The position numbers were made by a program, and so were the translations under genes. 64,000 nucleotides of DNA. It comes from Streptomyces sp. NBC_01669 (GTDB lineage Bacteria > Actinomycetota > Actinomycetes > Streptomycetales > Streptomycetaceae). Location of the stretch: NCBI RefSeq assembly GCF_026339735.1, contig NZ_JAPEQG010000001.1:8059001-8123000 (forward strand), given 5' to 3'. A model generated the notes under the pieces. The model worked only from the letters and a program-made list of their open reading frames with translations, ran no database searches and had not been told where the DNA came from. How positions within the stretch are numbered: position 1 is the first letter of the stretch; each line of letters begins with the position of its first letter. Below, one piece after another: positions 50,790 through 59,467 of the stretch.

Positions 50790-50853
50790 TCGTGAACGAG
50801 GGGGCTTCTCGCTATGCCGGTGCGGCTTCGCGACGGACCAGCCCGGCCCGTAG
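49066..50853 (+). CDS. IS1182-family transposase (DDE type)
   Basis: 595 residues, apparently intact. The N-terminal domain has ALVSVLQYAEGLTDRQAADQ and FDFSVLCDFRARLLEHG. The catalytic acids are probably the Asp of RQRTDSTHVL, the Asp of VDAGYV and the Glu of RAGVEGTISQAVRRTGIRRT. A zinc-knuckle-like CGNCPVREKC lies between. ATG at 49066 is the most likely start. The frame has no stop before the right inverted repeat: it reads through it and ends at 50853 inside antisense tnpB, so about 21 C-terminal residues come from the target. Confidence 0.85.
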   Translation: MIGLFADRGWGWMSLEPRADRGVPELTARVVRASFPKGTLAVRVREALGPLFEDESFAEAFPGRGRPAVSPGALALVSVLQYAEGLTDRQAADQVRARMDWKFLLGLELDDPGFDFSVLCDFRARLLEHGLEEKVLDLILERISGLGLLRAGGRQRTDSTHVLAAVRTLNRMEFVGETLRAALEALSAAAPQWLSALVTENWVRRYGARIDSYRFPKGENVRQEWAEQVGRDGFTILEAAFAPGSPDWLREIPAVQVLRRAWVEQYHRDGEGVHWREGKDLPPGRRRLSSPYDPDARYGVKRGSGWCGYKTHLSETCEPDVPHLITHVVTTDATVADTELTDVVHQGLAARKLLPGEHDVDAGYVTAAHIVTARDEYGIELVGPVGLDTCHENHEGEHFTQSAFTIDWQTKKVTCPQGKISASWSDQRKSSGTPIARVHFTAQDCGNCPVREKCTKAANGKWGRSLTLLPQDQQEALEARRREQLTDEWQQRYNIRAGVEGTISQAVRRTGIRRTRYTGLPKTHLGNVLAATAINIIRLDAWLDDTPIGKTRTTHLAALDLTAWPSADSRISQRSRERGGFSLCRCGFATDQPGP

Positions 50854-52018
50854 AACGTTCAGGGCGCCCACCGTGTCCGCGTGCGCGCTGTGGTCGCACG
50901 AGACGCAGTGGAACTTCTCCTGTGTGGGCCGGTTCTCCGCTGCGACGTGCCCGCATTCGGGGCAGGTCCGGGAGGTGTTGCGGGGGTCCACAGCGATCAC
51001 GTCTCGTCCGGCACTTTCAGCCTTGGCGTGCAGGATCGTCAGGAACACCCCCCATCCGGCATCCGAGATCGAGTGGTTGAGTCCGGCCTTTGCGGCGGCC
51101 CTGTTGGGCAGGAAGCTGCCCGGCCGGTCGGGGTCGGGCCTCGGTGCGGGGGCCTTGACCATGTTGCGGATCTTAAGGTCTTCGTGCGCGATGAAGTCGT
51201 GTTCGCGGACCAGGCCCCACGCGGTCTTGTGTGCATGATCGAGGCGCTGACGGCGAACCTTTCGGTGCAGGTCCGCAACCTTCTGGACGGCCTTCTTACG
51301 CCGGTTGCTGCGGCGCTTGCACCGAGCGACAGCCTGCTGTGCCGCTTCGAGCTTCGCGGCGGCCTTCCGCCCGTGCCGGGGTTCTCGATGAACTCGCCGC
51401 CCGAGTCGGCAAGGAAGTTGGCTATGCCCATGTCGATGCCGACCACAGAGCCGGTCGCGGGAAGCGGCTTAGGCGCGGTCTGCTCGGCGGTCAGGATCAC
51501 GTACCAGCGCTTGCCCTCACGCTTGAGGGACACGGTCTTGACCTTGCCGACCACCGGCCGGTGCTGGTTGACCTTGACGTGCCCGACACCTTGGAAGCGG
51601 ACGCGGGTGACCGGGTCGTGCGGAGTGGAGTCCCAGCGGCAGCCGTCCCCGTCCTTGGGGAAGTCGACCGTGTCGAACCAGTTCACGCCACGGAAGCGCG
51701 GGTAGCCCGGCGTTTCCCCGCCTTGACGCGGCGGAAGAACGCGGCGAATGCCTTGCCGAGACGGCGAAGCGTCGCCTGCTGGGAGGAGAAGGACCACCGG
51801 CCCTGACGCTCCGGGTCGTGCACCCGGATCTCCTTGAGCTGCGCGGACTGCATCCCGTACTTGATGCTCGTCTTCGACACGTGCCGGTACGCGTCACGGC
51901 GTTCCTGCAAGGCACCGTTGTAGAGGGAGCAGTGATCGCGCAGCATCTCGCCCAGTGCGATCGTCTGGCCCACGGTGGGCCGTATAAGGAACTTGTACGC
52001 ACGAATCATCCGACCCAC
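50812..52018 (-). pseudogene. TnpB (RuvC-like RNA-guided nuclease family) of the IS605 element, two frameshifts
   Basis: Three frames together make one TnpB of about 400 residues. Part 1 begins MGRMIRAYKFLIRPTVGQTI. One missing base in the C run at 51716-51719 shifts to GYPRFRGVNWFDTVDFPKDG. A second, in the G run at 51378-51381, shifts to HGRKAAAKLEAAQQAVARCK and the end. RuvC residues are present: Asp in VVGIDMGIANF, Glu in AHEDLKIRN and Asp in HADTVGALN, with a zinc finger CPECG and HCVSC. Both breaks are single-base losses in homopolymers, so the gene may be intact in reality. Confidence 0.78.
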
Positions 52019-52061
52019 CCCCCTTCCACGTTGGCTCGCTTGATCATACTACGCTTGGCGT

Positions 52062-52490
52062 TTGTCACCACGCTGGAAGCCAAATCCCGATATCCGCACC
52101 GGACGGCACGTCACCTACACCCTCCACGCACACTTGGTGTTCGTCACCAAGTACCGGCGTGACATCTTCGATGACGCCATGCTCAAACGGTGCGAGGAGA
52201 TCATGCGAGAGGTCTGCGCCAGCTTCGAGACAGAGCTACGCGAGTTCAACGGCGAGGCGGATCACGTGCACCTGTTGGTGCACTACCCGCCGAAAGTCGC
52301 CCTGTCTAAACTGATCAACTCCCTCAAGGGCGTAAGCTCCCGGTACCTGCGGGCCGAGTACACCGGCCGCATCAACCGGATCGGCATGGGGGCAGTGTTC
52401 TGGTCCCGCTCCTACTTCGCAGGATCATGCGGCGGTGCACCGCTGACCGTGATCCGCCAGTACATCGAAGGCCAGAAGCGGCCTATCTGA
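52062..52490 (+). CDS. tnpA: TnpA, IS200/IS605 single-strand (Y1 HUH) transposase
   Basis: 142 residues from TTG at 52062. HUH metal site ADHVHLLVH (His68, His70), catalytic Tyr134 in VIRQYIEGQ, and the family opening YTLHAHLVFVTKYRRDIFDD. It cuts and rejoins single-stranded DNA at the hairpin ends without target duplication. It appears intact and divergent from tnpB with a 43-base gap. The exact start is uncertain, since no ribosome site is visible. Confidence 0.88.
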   Translation: MSPRWKPNPDIRTGRHVTYTLHAHLVFVTKYRRDIFDDAMLKRCEEIMREVCASFETELREFNGEADHVHLLVHYPPKVALSKLINSLKGVSSRYLRAEYTGRINRIGMGAVFWSRSYFAGSCGGAPLTVIRQYIEGQKRPI

Positions 52491-52555
52491 CCGCAACGAC
52501 AGAGGCGGAGCGAACTCCGGCGCTTCGCGCCTCCGGGCTTAGGACGCGTTTCCCT

Positions 52556-52573
52556 CCCCGGCTGAAGCCGGGG
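52556..52573. repeat. Subterminal hairpin of the IS605 element, tnpA side
   Basis: CCCCGGCT-GA-AGCCGGGG is a perfect 8-pair stem with a two-base loop, 21 bases from the element edge and 65 bases past the tnpA stop. TnpA recognises such hairpins. A second small hairpin, GGCGC-TTC-GCGCC (52518-52530), lies between it and tnpA. Confidence 0.8.
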
Positions 52574-52594
52574 ATACCCACGCAAGAACAGGGA

Positions 52595-54072
52595 TGGACC
52601 GGAGCGAGATCGCCCAGATCGGTGAGGAGGAAGGCGTGGTTCTCGGCGATGCGCTCCGAGGAACGCAGCTGCATCACCGGCCAGGAGCCACAACTGCCGC
52701 CCGGCGAGGGGCGCGATACGAGTGCGGTGACACCGTCGTGGCCCACCTTCAGCGACCGTGCCGGAGCTTTCGGCGCCAGCAGATCGCGCGTGGTGGTCTC
52801 CGAGACCCACGGGGCGAGCAGGAACCGGGCCCCGTCCCCCCTGCGGCTGACCACGACGGCCGCCCCCGTCGTCACGTCCGCGTCATCGATCCGGGCGAAG
52901 TCGAGCGCGGCCGGCCCGGCCCCGGTCAGCGGCTCCGCGTAACGCACCACGCGTACGCCGCCGTCGTGGAACAGCACCACGGCCGCACCGTCCACCTCGC
53001 CCGCGTACAGCAGCCGGGGCGGCTGGGCGGGCGGTACGGAGAGCGTCCCGGGCGACGTGGAGACGTGGACGGTACGTGGCGTGTGCCCCCAGGTATGCAG
53101 CGCCCGGCCGAGCAGATCCCGGTCCTGGGTGCGGTCCCCGCGGGCCGGCCACGCGGTGAAGTCGACGCGCGAGGTGTCCGCCCATTCCGTGGCAGCCGTA
53201 CGCAGCAGCGCCGCCGGATCGACGGCGGTGGATCCGGCCCGCGCGGGACCGTCCTGCGGGCCGCCCGGACCGTTCTCGGTGGCCAGCACGACCAGACCGC
53301 CCGCCATCACGCACAGCGCGGCAGTGGAGGCCACGGCCCGCAGCCGGTGCCTGCGCCGCAACAGATCGCTGGGGCGGGTCTGGAGCGTGCACGGGTCGAA
53401 CTCGGCGGAGCGCAGCAGCGATTCGGTCCGCGGCCGGTCGGCGGACCCCAGCCGTCCGGCCGCACGTACCGCGCCCGCCGCATCGCTCGCCCCCGCCCGG
53501 GCGAGCAGCACCGTTGCCTCGAGGTCGGTCAGCTCCTCCAGCAGCCGCAGCGCGAACGCCGCCCGCACGGCTGCGGACACCGTGGACAGTGTCCGGTCCA
53601 GGGCCAGTTCCTCCGCGCCACCGGCGCGCGGGAAGAGGCGCAGCCCCCGGACGAAGGGGAGCGCGGGGCGCAGCGAGGCCGGTGCCGGGATCCGCGCGGG
53701 CCACCAGCGGGGCCGCCGCTCGTACGCCAGCGCGGTACGCAACACCCGCAGCCGCACCCAGGCGTATGCGGAGGAAGCGCCGTGCGCCGCGGCGAGATGC
53801 CTCGGGGACGGTACGCTCCGCCCCTGTGCCGGGACCCGGGTCCGGAGCGGTTCGGGAGGTCCCGCGATGGCGGTGCGCCGACCGGGCAGGGCGCGCTGGA
53901 CGGCCGCATGGGCGGCGAGGACCCGTCGGTGCCGGCCGAGCGACGGCGGCAGAACGAGGTAGGCGAGCCGGACGAGACGTGGGTAATGTTCCACGAGCGC
54001 GGCTTCGGCCTGCTGGACGCCGGGGCGTTCGCTGCTGCGGGTGGAGCGCTGCCGGGATGGGTGGATCGGCAT
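52595..54072 (-). pseudogene. 5' part of a gene split by insertion sequences: sigma-factor-like N-terminus plus membrane-anchored domain
   Basis: ATG at 54072 with GGAAGG upstream. Residues about 20-220 resemble a degenerate ECF/SigE-type region (EAALVEHYPRLVRLAYLVLP, then LRLLEELTDLEATVLLARAG). A membrane helix follows near 275 (VASTAALCVMAGGLVVLAT), then an extracytoplasmic beta-rich domain. At 52595 the IS605 element begins; read through, the frame adds about 36 foreign residues. Joined to 48450-48993 the protein has 673 residues. The role is unknown; the layout suggests a sigma-like protein turned membrane sensor, which is speculation. Confidence 0.75.
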
Positions 54073-54224
54073 GGGATCGGTGCCTTCCGAGCCGTTGGCG
54101 ATAACCGTCGTACCGACAAACGAGTCGATCGTGTGACGGTCACATCGGGCGCAGGTCCGGATGCACGGCTGCCCGGCTGTCGCGTCGGTTGCACGGCCGC
54201 GGCGGCAGCCGCGCACCGCAGGAG

Positions 54225-54671
54225 TTACGGCCGCACCGTGCCGTCGAGCAGACCGTCCAGCACCCGGCCGAACAGCCGGCGGCCCGTTCCCGCGATCAGC
54301 GGATCGCCCCATTGCGGCAGCAGCCGGATACGGAGTTCCTCCACCCACACGACATGGGACCCGGACTTCGTCGGATACACATCGATCGACGCCCGGCCCA
54401 GTACCACCGAACCGCGCTTCTCCAACCGGCAGAGCCCGGCCCGCCCGGTCACCGGCGGCATCCAGCGCACCACTTCCATCGGATCGTCGAACGCCAGCGG
54501 GCCCACACCCGTGCGGGCCACGAAGACGGTCCCGATCCTTGTGGGCAGTCCGGTCGGGACGGTGATCCGGGTCAGCGGGACGTGTGCGCAGTGCCGTTCC
54601 CAGTCGGTCACCCGGCGCCAGGACTCGGCGGCGGGGAGGGAGGTGAATCGCTCGATCCGGAATACGGCCAC
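54225..54671 (-). CDS. SRPBCC (START-like) family protein (148 aa)
   Basis: Starts MAVFRIERFTSLPAAESWRR, then VTDWERHCAHVPLTRIT, the first strand and helix of the SRPBCC fold, with later beta strands (SVVLGRASIDVYPTKSG). It lies 152 bases upstream of the split gene on the same strand. Related proteins bind lipids or polyketides; no ligand can be named. Confidence 0.82.
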   Translation of the reverse strand: MAVFRIERFTSLPAAESWRRVTDWERHCAHVPLTRITVPTGLPTRIGTVFVARTGVGPLAFDDPMEVVRWMPPVTGRAGLCRLEKRGSVVLGRASIDVYPTKSGSHVVWVEELRIRLLPQWGDPLIAGTGRRLFGRVLDGLLDGTVRP

Positions 54672-54801
54672 AGCAGGATCCTAGGACGTCCCGGCCACGG
54701 CGCGAGCCGAGCGGAACCTCTGGCTCGCCGTTCCTCACCAGTGTGCGTAAGACCGACCGGCAATTGGGGGGTGGGTGAAGGAGCGGGGCTGGGATGCGTG
54801 C

Positions 54802-55614
54802 ATGACCGGGGCGACCGAGGAACTCGTCGTTCAGAGACTGCGCAAGCGGTACGGAGACCACACGGCGGTGGAGGACGTGTCCTTCACCCTGTCTCCGGGC
54901 TCCTCCCTCGGCATCGTCGGCGAATCCGGCAGCGGCAAGACCGTGACGGTACGGATGCTCGTCGGCCTGGAGCGCCCCGACGGCGGCACCATCCGCATCG
55001 GTGGACGTGACCGCTCGGCGCCCGCCCGGGGCAGAGCCGAGCGACTCGCCCGCGCACGCGAGATCCAGATGGTCTTCCAGGATCCGTACCTGTCCCTCGA
55101 TCCGCGGGTGAGCGTGGGCCGGTGCGTCGAGGAGGTCCTGCGCCTCCACTTCCCGATGGAGGCGACGGCCCGGCGGGAGCGCGTCGCCGAACTCCTCGAC
55201 CAGGTCGGGCTCGGCGAACGGGAGGCGGCCGCCCTGCCCGGCAAGCTGTCCGGCGGCCGGCGCCACCGCGTGGCGATCGCCCGCGCGCTGGCCGCCGAAC
55301 CGCGCGTCCTCGTCCTCGACGAGGCCGTGGCGGCCTTGGACGTGTCCATTCAGGCGCAGGTCCTCGAACTCCTGGGCACCATCCGGCGTGAGGTCGGTAT
55401 CGGCTTCCTCTTCGTCACCCATGACCTCGCCGTCGTCCGGCACATCACCGACGAGGTGATGGTCCTCAGGGAGGGACAGGTGGTGGAGGCGGGCCCTACG
55501 GCCGAGATCCTGGACGCGCCTCACCACCCCTACACACGTCTGCTGCTCAGCTCCGTCCCCCGACACCGCTGGAACCCCACCGACGCCGCGGCCGCCCGCC
55601 GCTCCCTCGGTTGA
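54802..55614 (+). CDS. Opp/Dpp-type ABC ATPase with an altered signature motif
   Basis: 270 residues. Walker A GESGSGKT, Q-loop VFQDPYLSLDPR (typical of OppF/DppF), Walker B VLVLDEAVAALDVS and H-loop VTHD. The C-terminal HHPYTRLLLSSVP matches oligopeptide ATPases. The signature reads LSGGRRHR instead of LSGGQxQR and the D-loop region DEAVAALD replaces DEPVSALD; the Walker residues are intact. No permease or binding protein is nearby, so it is an orphan. Start ATG 54802, or GTG 54775. Confidence 0.82.
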   Translation: MTGATEELVVQRLRKRYGDHTAVEDVSFTLSPGSSLGIVGESGSGKTVTVRMLVGLERPDGGTIRIGGRDRSAPARGRAERLARAREIQMVFQDPYLSLDPRVSVGRCVEEVLRLHFPMEATARRERVAELLDQVGLGEREAAALPGKLSGGRRHRVAIARALAAEPRVLVLDEAVAALDVSIQAQVLELLGTIRREVGIGFLFVTHDLAVVRHITDEVMVLREGQVVEAGPTAEILDAPHHPYTRLLLSSVPRHRWNPTDAAAARRSLG

Positions 55615-56089
55615 CCAACCCGTTCCGAGCCCCGGACACCGCGGCATCCCTCAACTTCCTACCGAAGGGCCTGGAGGCCCTCGGCCTGGGCTCTGCCGAC
55701 CAACTCGTCGATTCAGCTCATCCGGCTCTGCCGGTGACAACTGCTGAGCCTCGGCAGAGCGCGTGACGCCCCTTCGGGGAACCCGCTGCCCAAAACCGCG
55801 CGCATGCGGTGCGAGAATGCGGCGCCGGTGCAGCGTCCGCCGGTCTGTAGCCACCGCGGCGGCAGAGCGGACCGGTGCGAGGCTGAGGCAAGTGACACGG
55901 AGACCCCTGCCCCGGGCGGGCTGATGGCAACACAAACATCAGCCCCGGTACTCCACAGTGATCGCCTTCTGCACCACGCCTGTGAACGTGGCCTATCCCC
56001 CTGCCACCCCGCCTTGTAACCTCTGATCATATTGTTCACGGAAGACGACGGTTCGGGCACGCCGTCGTCTGTCTCCAACGGTGGGGCGA
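55615..56089. other. Intergenic region with a possible gene end
   Basis: 475 bases without a full gene. In one plus frame just after the ATPase stop, codons to TGA at 55764-55766 read SLNFLPKGLEALGLGSADQL and VDSAHPALPV with genome-like codon use. This looks like the C-terminal end of a lost protein, but I do not recognise the family. The rest is featureless apart from the presumed promoter of the LuxR gene. Confidence 0.35.
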
Positions 56090-59038
56090 ATGTCTACCAG
56101 CGATTCCGACACACGCGACCTACCGGCGATCGCATCACCCGGCTTGGTCGGACGCGAGCGCGAACTCGCCGCCCTGAGAGCGGCGTTGTCCGACCCGCCG
56201 GTGGTCGTGCTGATCGAGGGCGAGGCCGGGATCGGTAAGAGCCGACTGGCCCAGGAGCTACTCGCGGCGCATGCCCCGGCCCACCAGCGGGTGCTGCTGG
56301 CCGTCTGCCCGGCTGTTCGACAGCCCTTTACGCTCGGGCCGGTGGTGGACGCGATCCGACCGGCGACCGAGGATGTCGCCCGGCTCGGCCTGAGCGGACT
56401 GGCTGGGGCGCTCCGGCCGTTGTTCCCCGAGTGGGCATCAGCGTTGCCGCCCACACCCGACCCGGCCGAAGACGCAGCAGCGGCACGGCACCGACTTTTC
56501 CGGGCCATCGAGGAGATCCTCGAGCGGCTCGAGATCGGGTTGCTCGCGGTTGAGGACGTGCACTGGGCAGATGAGGCCACCCTGGAGTTTCTGCTGTTCC
56601 TGGCATCACGTCCGCGGCAACGCATCAGTCTGCTCGTGAGCTACCGTCCGGAGGAAATCGCGCCGGACTCCTTGCTGCTGCGGTTGTCGTCGCGGCAACC
56701 GGCGGGAGCGGCGCGGCTGCGGCTGTCGTTGGAGCCGTTGGATGTTCCCGGGACTGCCGAGATGGTGTCCTCGATGCTGGGTGGGGAACGGGTTTCCGAC
56801 GAGTTCGCGACCATCCTGCACGACCGGACCGACGGGCTTCCTCTCGCGGTCGAGGAGACCGTCCGGCTGATGTGGAACCGCGCTGATATGACCCCGCGGG
56901 GCGATTCCTGGGCGCGGCAACGACTGAGTGAGATCGACGTACCGCCGACGGTGCGGGACGTCGTACTGGAACGCGGCGCACGGCTTGGTTCGGCGGCGCA
57001 GGCGGCGTTGCGCGCGGCCGCCGTACTCACCGACCCTGCCTCCGAGGACGCCGTCGTTGAGGTGATGGCGCCGACAGGGGATCCGGCGAGTCGGCTGGCC
57101 GGTCTGGCGGAGGCGGTGGGTTCGGGGCTGCTGAGGGAGGACCCGAGCGGGCTGGTTTCGTTCCGGCACATGCTGGCGTGCCGCGCGGTGTACGAGGCGA
57201 TTCCTGTGCCGCAGCGGCGGGCGATGCACCTGCGTGCCGCACACGTCCTCGAAGGCGCCACCCCGTCTTCGGTCGCCCAGCTGGCGCGCCACTTCCGGGA
57301 GGCCGGCGACACGACGACGTGGTGCCGGTACGCGGAACAGTCTGCCGACCTCGCCCTCGCCTCGGGTGACGATGCGACGGCGGTCATCCTGGTGCACGAT
57401 CTGCTCACCAACGCGGACCTGCCGCCCGCCGACGTGGTGCGGCTGACCAGCAAGGTTCCGTTCTGTCTGCTCAGCGGGCACGAACGCTACCGCGAACTGA
57501 TGGACGCTCTCCGCCTAGTGCTGGACACAGGTGAGCCGGCGCCGAGCGAGGCGGCGGAGATCCGCTTCCATGTGGCCCGGCTGCTGCAGCAGACGGAGGC
57601 GTTCGAGCAGTCCCGGATCGAGATGGAACGCGCACTGCCCGACCTCGGGCACGACCCGGCGAAGGCAGCCCGCGCAATGATGTTCCTCGGCCTGCCGTAC
57701 GGGACGACGACACCGGCGGCCGAACACCTCAGGTGGCTGCGGCGCGTTGCGCAGGTGCCGGTCTCGATGGCGCCGGGGGATCGGCTGAGCATCCGGGTCG
57801 GGCGGGCGAGCGGGCTTTTGCTGCTCGGTGAGGAGGAGGGGTGGGCGGAGGCAGCGTTGATCGCCGATGACGCGTCCACCGCCGCGGAGAGGCAGCAGAT
57901 CACGGTCGGCCAACTCAACGTCGGGCACATGGCGCTGATCTGGGGGAGGTACCCGGAGGCGAGGCGGGCGCTCACGCTGGCCGCAGGGCTGGCCGACACG
58001 TATCAGTACCAGAAGCTCCGCGGGAAGGGGCAGGTGACACTGGCCCACCTGGACTGGCTCACCGGAGACTGGGACGGGCTGGCCGACCGGGCCGGATCGC
58101 TGGCCGGTGACGAGGAACTCCTGCAGCCGGTGAGTCGCCTGGCGCCCGCCATGGTTACCGGCTTGCTGTATGCGGCCCGCGGTGATCAGGACCGAGCGGA
58201 CGAGTGCCTGCGGCTCGTCCTTGAACAGGCGGTCCGCCATGGCGGGGCGGAGTACTCCATCGAACCTGCCGGCGCCCTGGCCAGGCTTCGGCTCGGCGCC
58301 GGGCGGATCGACGACGTGCTGCAGCTGACCGACGAGCCGATCCGGTTCCTGGAACGCAAGGGCACCTGGATCTGGGCCACCGAACTCGCCCCGGTCCGGG
58401 CCGAGGCGCTGCTCATGGCCGGCCGCGCCGACGAAGCCGGCGACCTGGTCGACGCTTTCGCAGCGGGAGTGCGCGATCGCCGCGCACCTGGCCCGCACGC
58501 CGCATTGTCGACCTGCAGGGCGATCCTGGCCCAGCATCAAGGCGATCCCCTCGGCGCCGCCGAACTGTTCGCGCGTGCGGCCGACGCGTGGCAGGGCCTT
58601 CCGCGGCCGTACGACGCCCTGCTCAGCCGTGAGCGACAGGCCCGCTGTCTGCTCCGTGCGGACCAGTCCGAAGCGGCTCTCTCCGTCCTTACGGAAACCT
58701 TCCAGGGGTTGTCCACCCTCGGCGCTCGTGGCGACGCCGAGCGCGTCATGCACACACTGCGTGCGTACGGTGTCGGGGTGAAGCGTCCGTCGTGGCACGG
58801 TGGTCGGCGAAGCTACGGCGATCAACTGTCCCCCCGGGAGCTCGACGTAGTCCGGCTGCTCGTCGGAGGCCGGACCAACCGGGAGATCGCCGGTGTCCTC
58901 ATCCTGTCGCCGAAGACGGTCGCGCGGCACGTGGAAGCAGCGATGCGCAAGCTCGAGGTGTCGTCCCGGACGGCGCTGGCCGTGAAGGTCGTCGAAGCCG
59001 GCGTCGTCGTCGACAGCCCGGCCGGTGCCCACCGTTAG
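56090..59038 (+). CDS. LuxR-family regulator, LAL type (large ATP-binding)
   Basis: 982 residues. The N-terminal AAA/NTPase domain has Walker A GEAGIGKS (44-51) and Walker B LLAVEDVHWAD. A long helical repeat middle follows, then a C-terminal LuxR helix-turn-helix (LSPRELDVVRLLVGGRTNRE, then SPKTVARHVEAAMRKLEV). LAL proteins often activate secondary-metabolite or sugar genes. ATG at 56090 is preferred over GTG 56081. It precedes the subtilase in the same direction, 429 bases away; a control link is possible but unproven. Confidence 0.93.
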   Translation: MSTSDSDTRDLPAIASPGLVGRERELAALRAALSDPPVVVLIEGEAGIGKSRLAQELLAAHAPAHQRVLLAVCPAVRQPFTLGPVVDAIRPATEDVARLGLSGLAGALRPLFPEWASALPPTPDPAEDAAAARHRLFRAIEEILERLEIGLLAVEDVHWADEATLEFLLFLASRPRQRISLLVSYRPEEIAPDSLLLRLSSRQPAGAARLRLSLEPLDVPGTAEMVSSMLGGERVSDEFATILHDRTDGLPLAVEETVRLMWNRADMTPRGDSWARQRLSEIDVPPTVRDVVLERGARLGSAAQAALRAAAVLTDPASEDAVVEVMAPTGDPASRLAGLAEAVGSGLLREDPSGLVSFRHMLACRAVYEAIPVPQRRAMHLRAAHVLEGATPSSVAQLARHFREAGDTTTWCRYAEQSADLALASGDDATAVILVHDLLTNADLPPADVVRLTSKVPFCLLSGHERYRELMDALRLVLDTGEPAPSEAAEIRFHVARLLQQTEAFEQSRIEMERALPDLGHDPAKAARAMMFLGLPYGTTTPAAEHLRWLRRVAQVPVSMAPGDRLSIRVGRASGLLLLGEEEGWAEAALIADDASTAAERQQITVGQLNVGHMALIWGRYPEARRALTLAAGLADTYQYQKLRGKGQVTLAHLDWLTGDWDGLADRAGSLAGDEELLQPVSRLAPAMVTGLLYAARGDQDRADECLRLVLEQAVRHGGAEYSIEPAGALARLRLGAGRIDDVLQLTDEPIRFLERKGTWIWATELAPVRAEALLMAGRADEAGDLVDAFAAGVRDRRAPGPHAALSTCRAILAQHQGDPLGAAELFARAADAWQGLPRPYDALLSRERQARCLLRADQSEAALSVLTETFQGLSTLGARGDAERVMHTLRAYGVGVKRPSWHGGRRSYGDQLSPRELDVVRLLVGGRTNREIAGVLILSPKTVARHVEAAMRKLEVSSRTALAVKVVEAGVVVDSPAGAHR

Positions 59039-59467
59039 GCGGGCGCGGCAGCAAAGTTGGGTCATCTGCCCAATCGTCCGGTAGCCGGTGCGCGAACAAC
59101 ACTCAACGGCATGGAACCAACACCTCCGCCTGTCGCCACTCATCCCCCCGCGTCCGCAAGGCTTCTGGCGCACGGTCGAATCCGACGGATCGCCTCGGCC
59201 GGCCCATCCGTCCTGGATCTCCGACGCAGCCAGTGCCCCTCCCGGCACTAGGTTCCGGGGCGAACCCCGCAGGCTGACCGACCGGTGCCAGGTCACTGCC
59301 GCACCAGCAGGACGCGCCGTTCGCCGTCCGGCGCTGCGCCACCGATCGGCCTGGAGCAGCACTGGTTGGCACCACCCACATGCATCGCAGCCGCTCAGCG
59401 CGATGCCGAATCCCCGCAACCGCGCGGTATTCGTGCGCATTCTCCCCTCAGAAAAGGTCATTGCCGC
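59039..59467. other. Intergenic region upstream of the subtilase gene
   Basis: 429 bases without a supportable gene. TTGGG-N7-CCCAA (59057-59073) is a weak symmetrical site just after the LuxR gene. Short plus-strand frames here are low-complexity. GAAAAGG at 59452-59458 is the likely ribosome site for the ATG at 59468, though the spacing is long. Confidence 0.4.

Larger units (their letters stand above)
48994..52594. mobile_element. IS200/IS605-family element (interrupted by an IS1182-family element)
   Basis: The element carries divergent tnpA (52062-52490, plus) and tnpB (50812-52018, minus). Its tnpA-side end has a hairpin at 52556-52573. Its tnpB-side end had a hairpin with arms CCCCCTCGT/ACGAGGGGG, now split into 49002-49016 and 50800-50804 by the second insertion. 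No target duplication is expected or seen; only CA is shared at both edges. Without the inner element it is about 1.8 kb, normal for the family. Edges are set from the restored host frame. Confidence 0.78.

Noticed and set aside
48994..52594. The two insertion sequences as a composite transposon.
   Set aside because: They are of different families and nested, with no cargo between matching copies; sequential insertion explains the structure.
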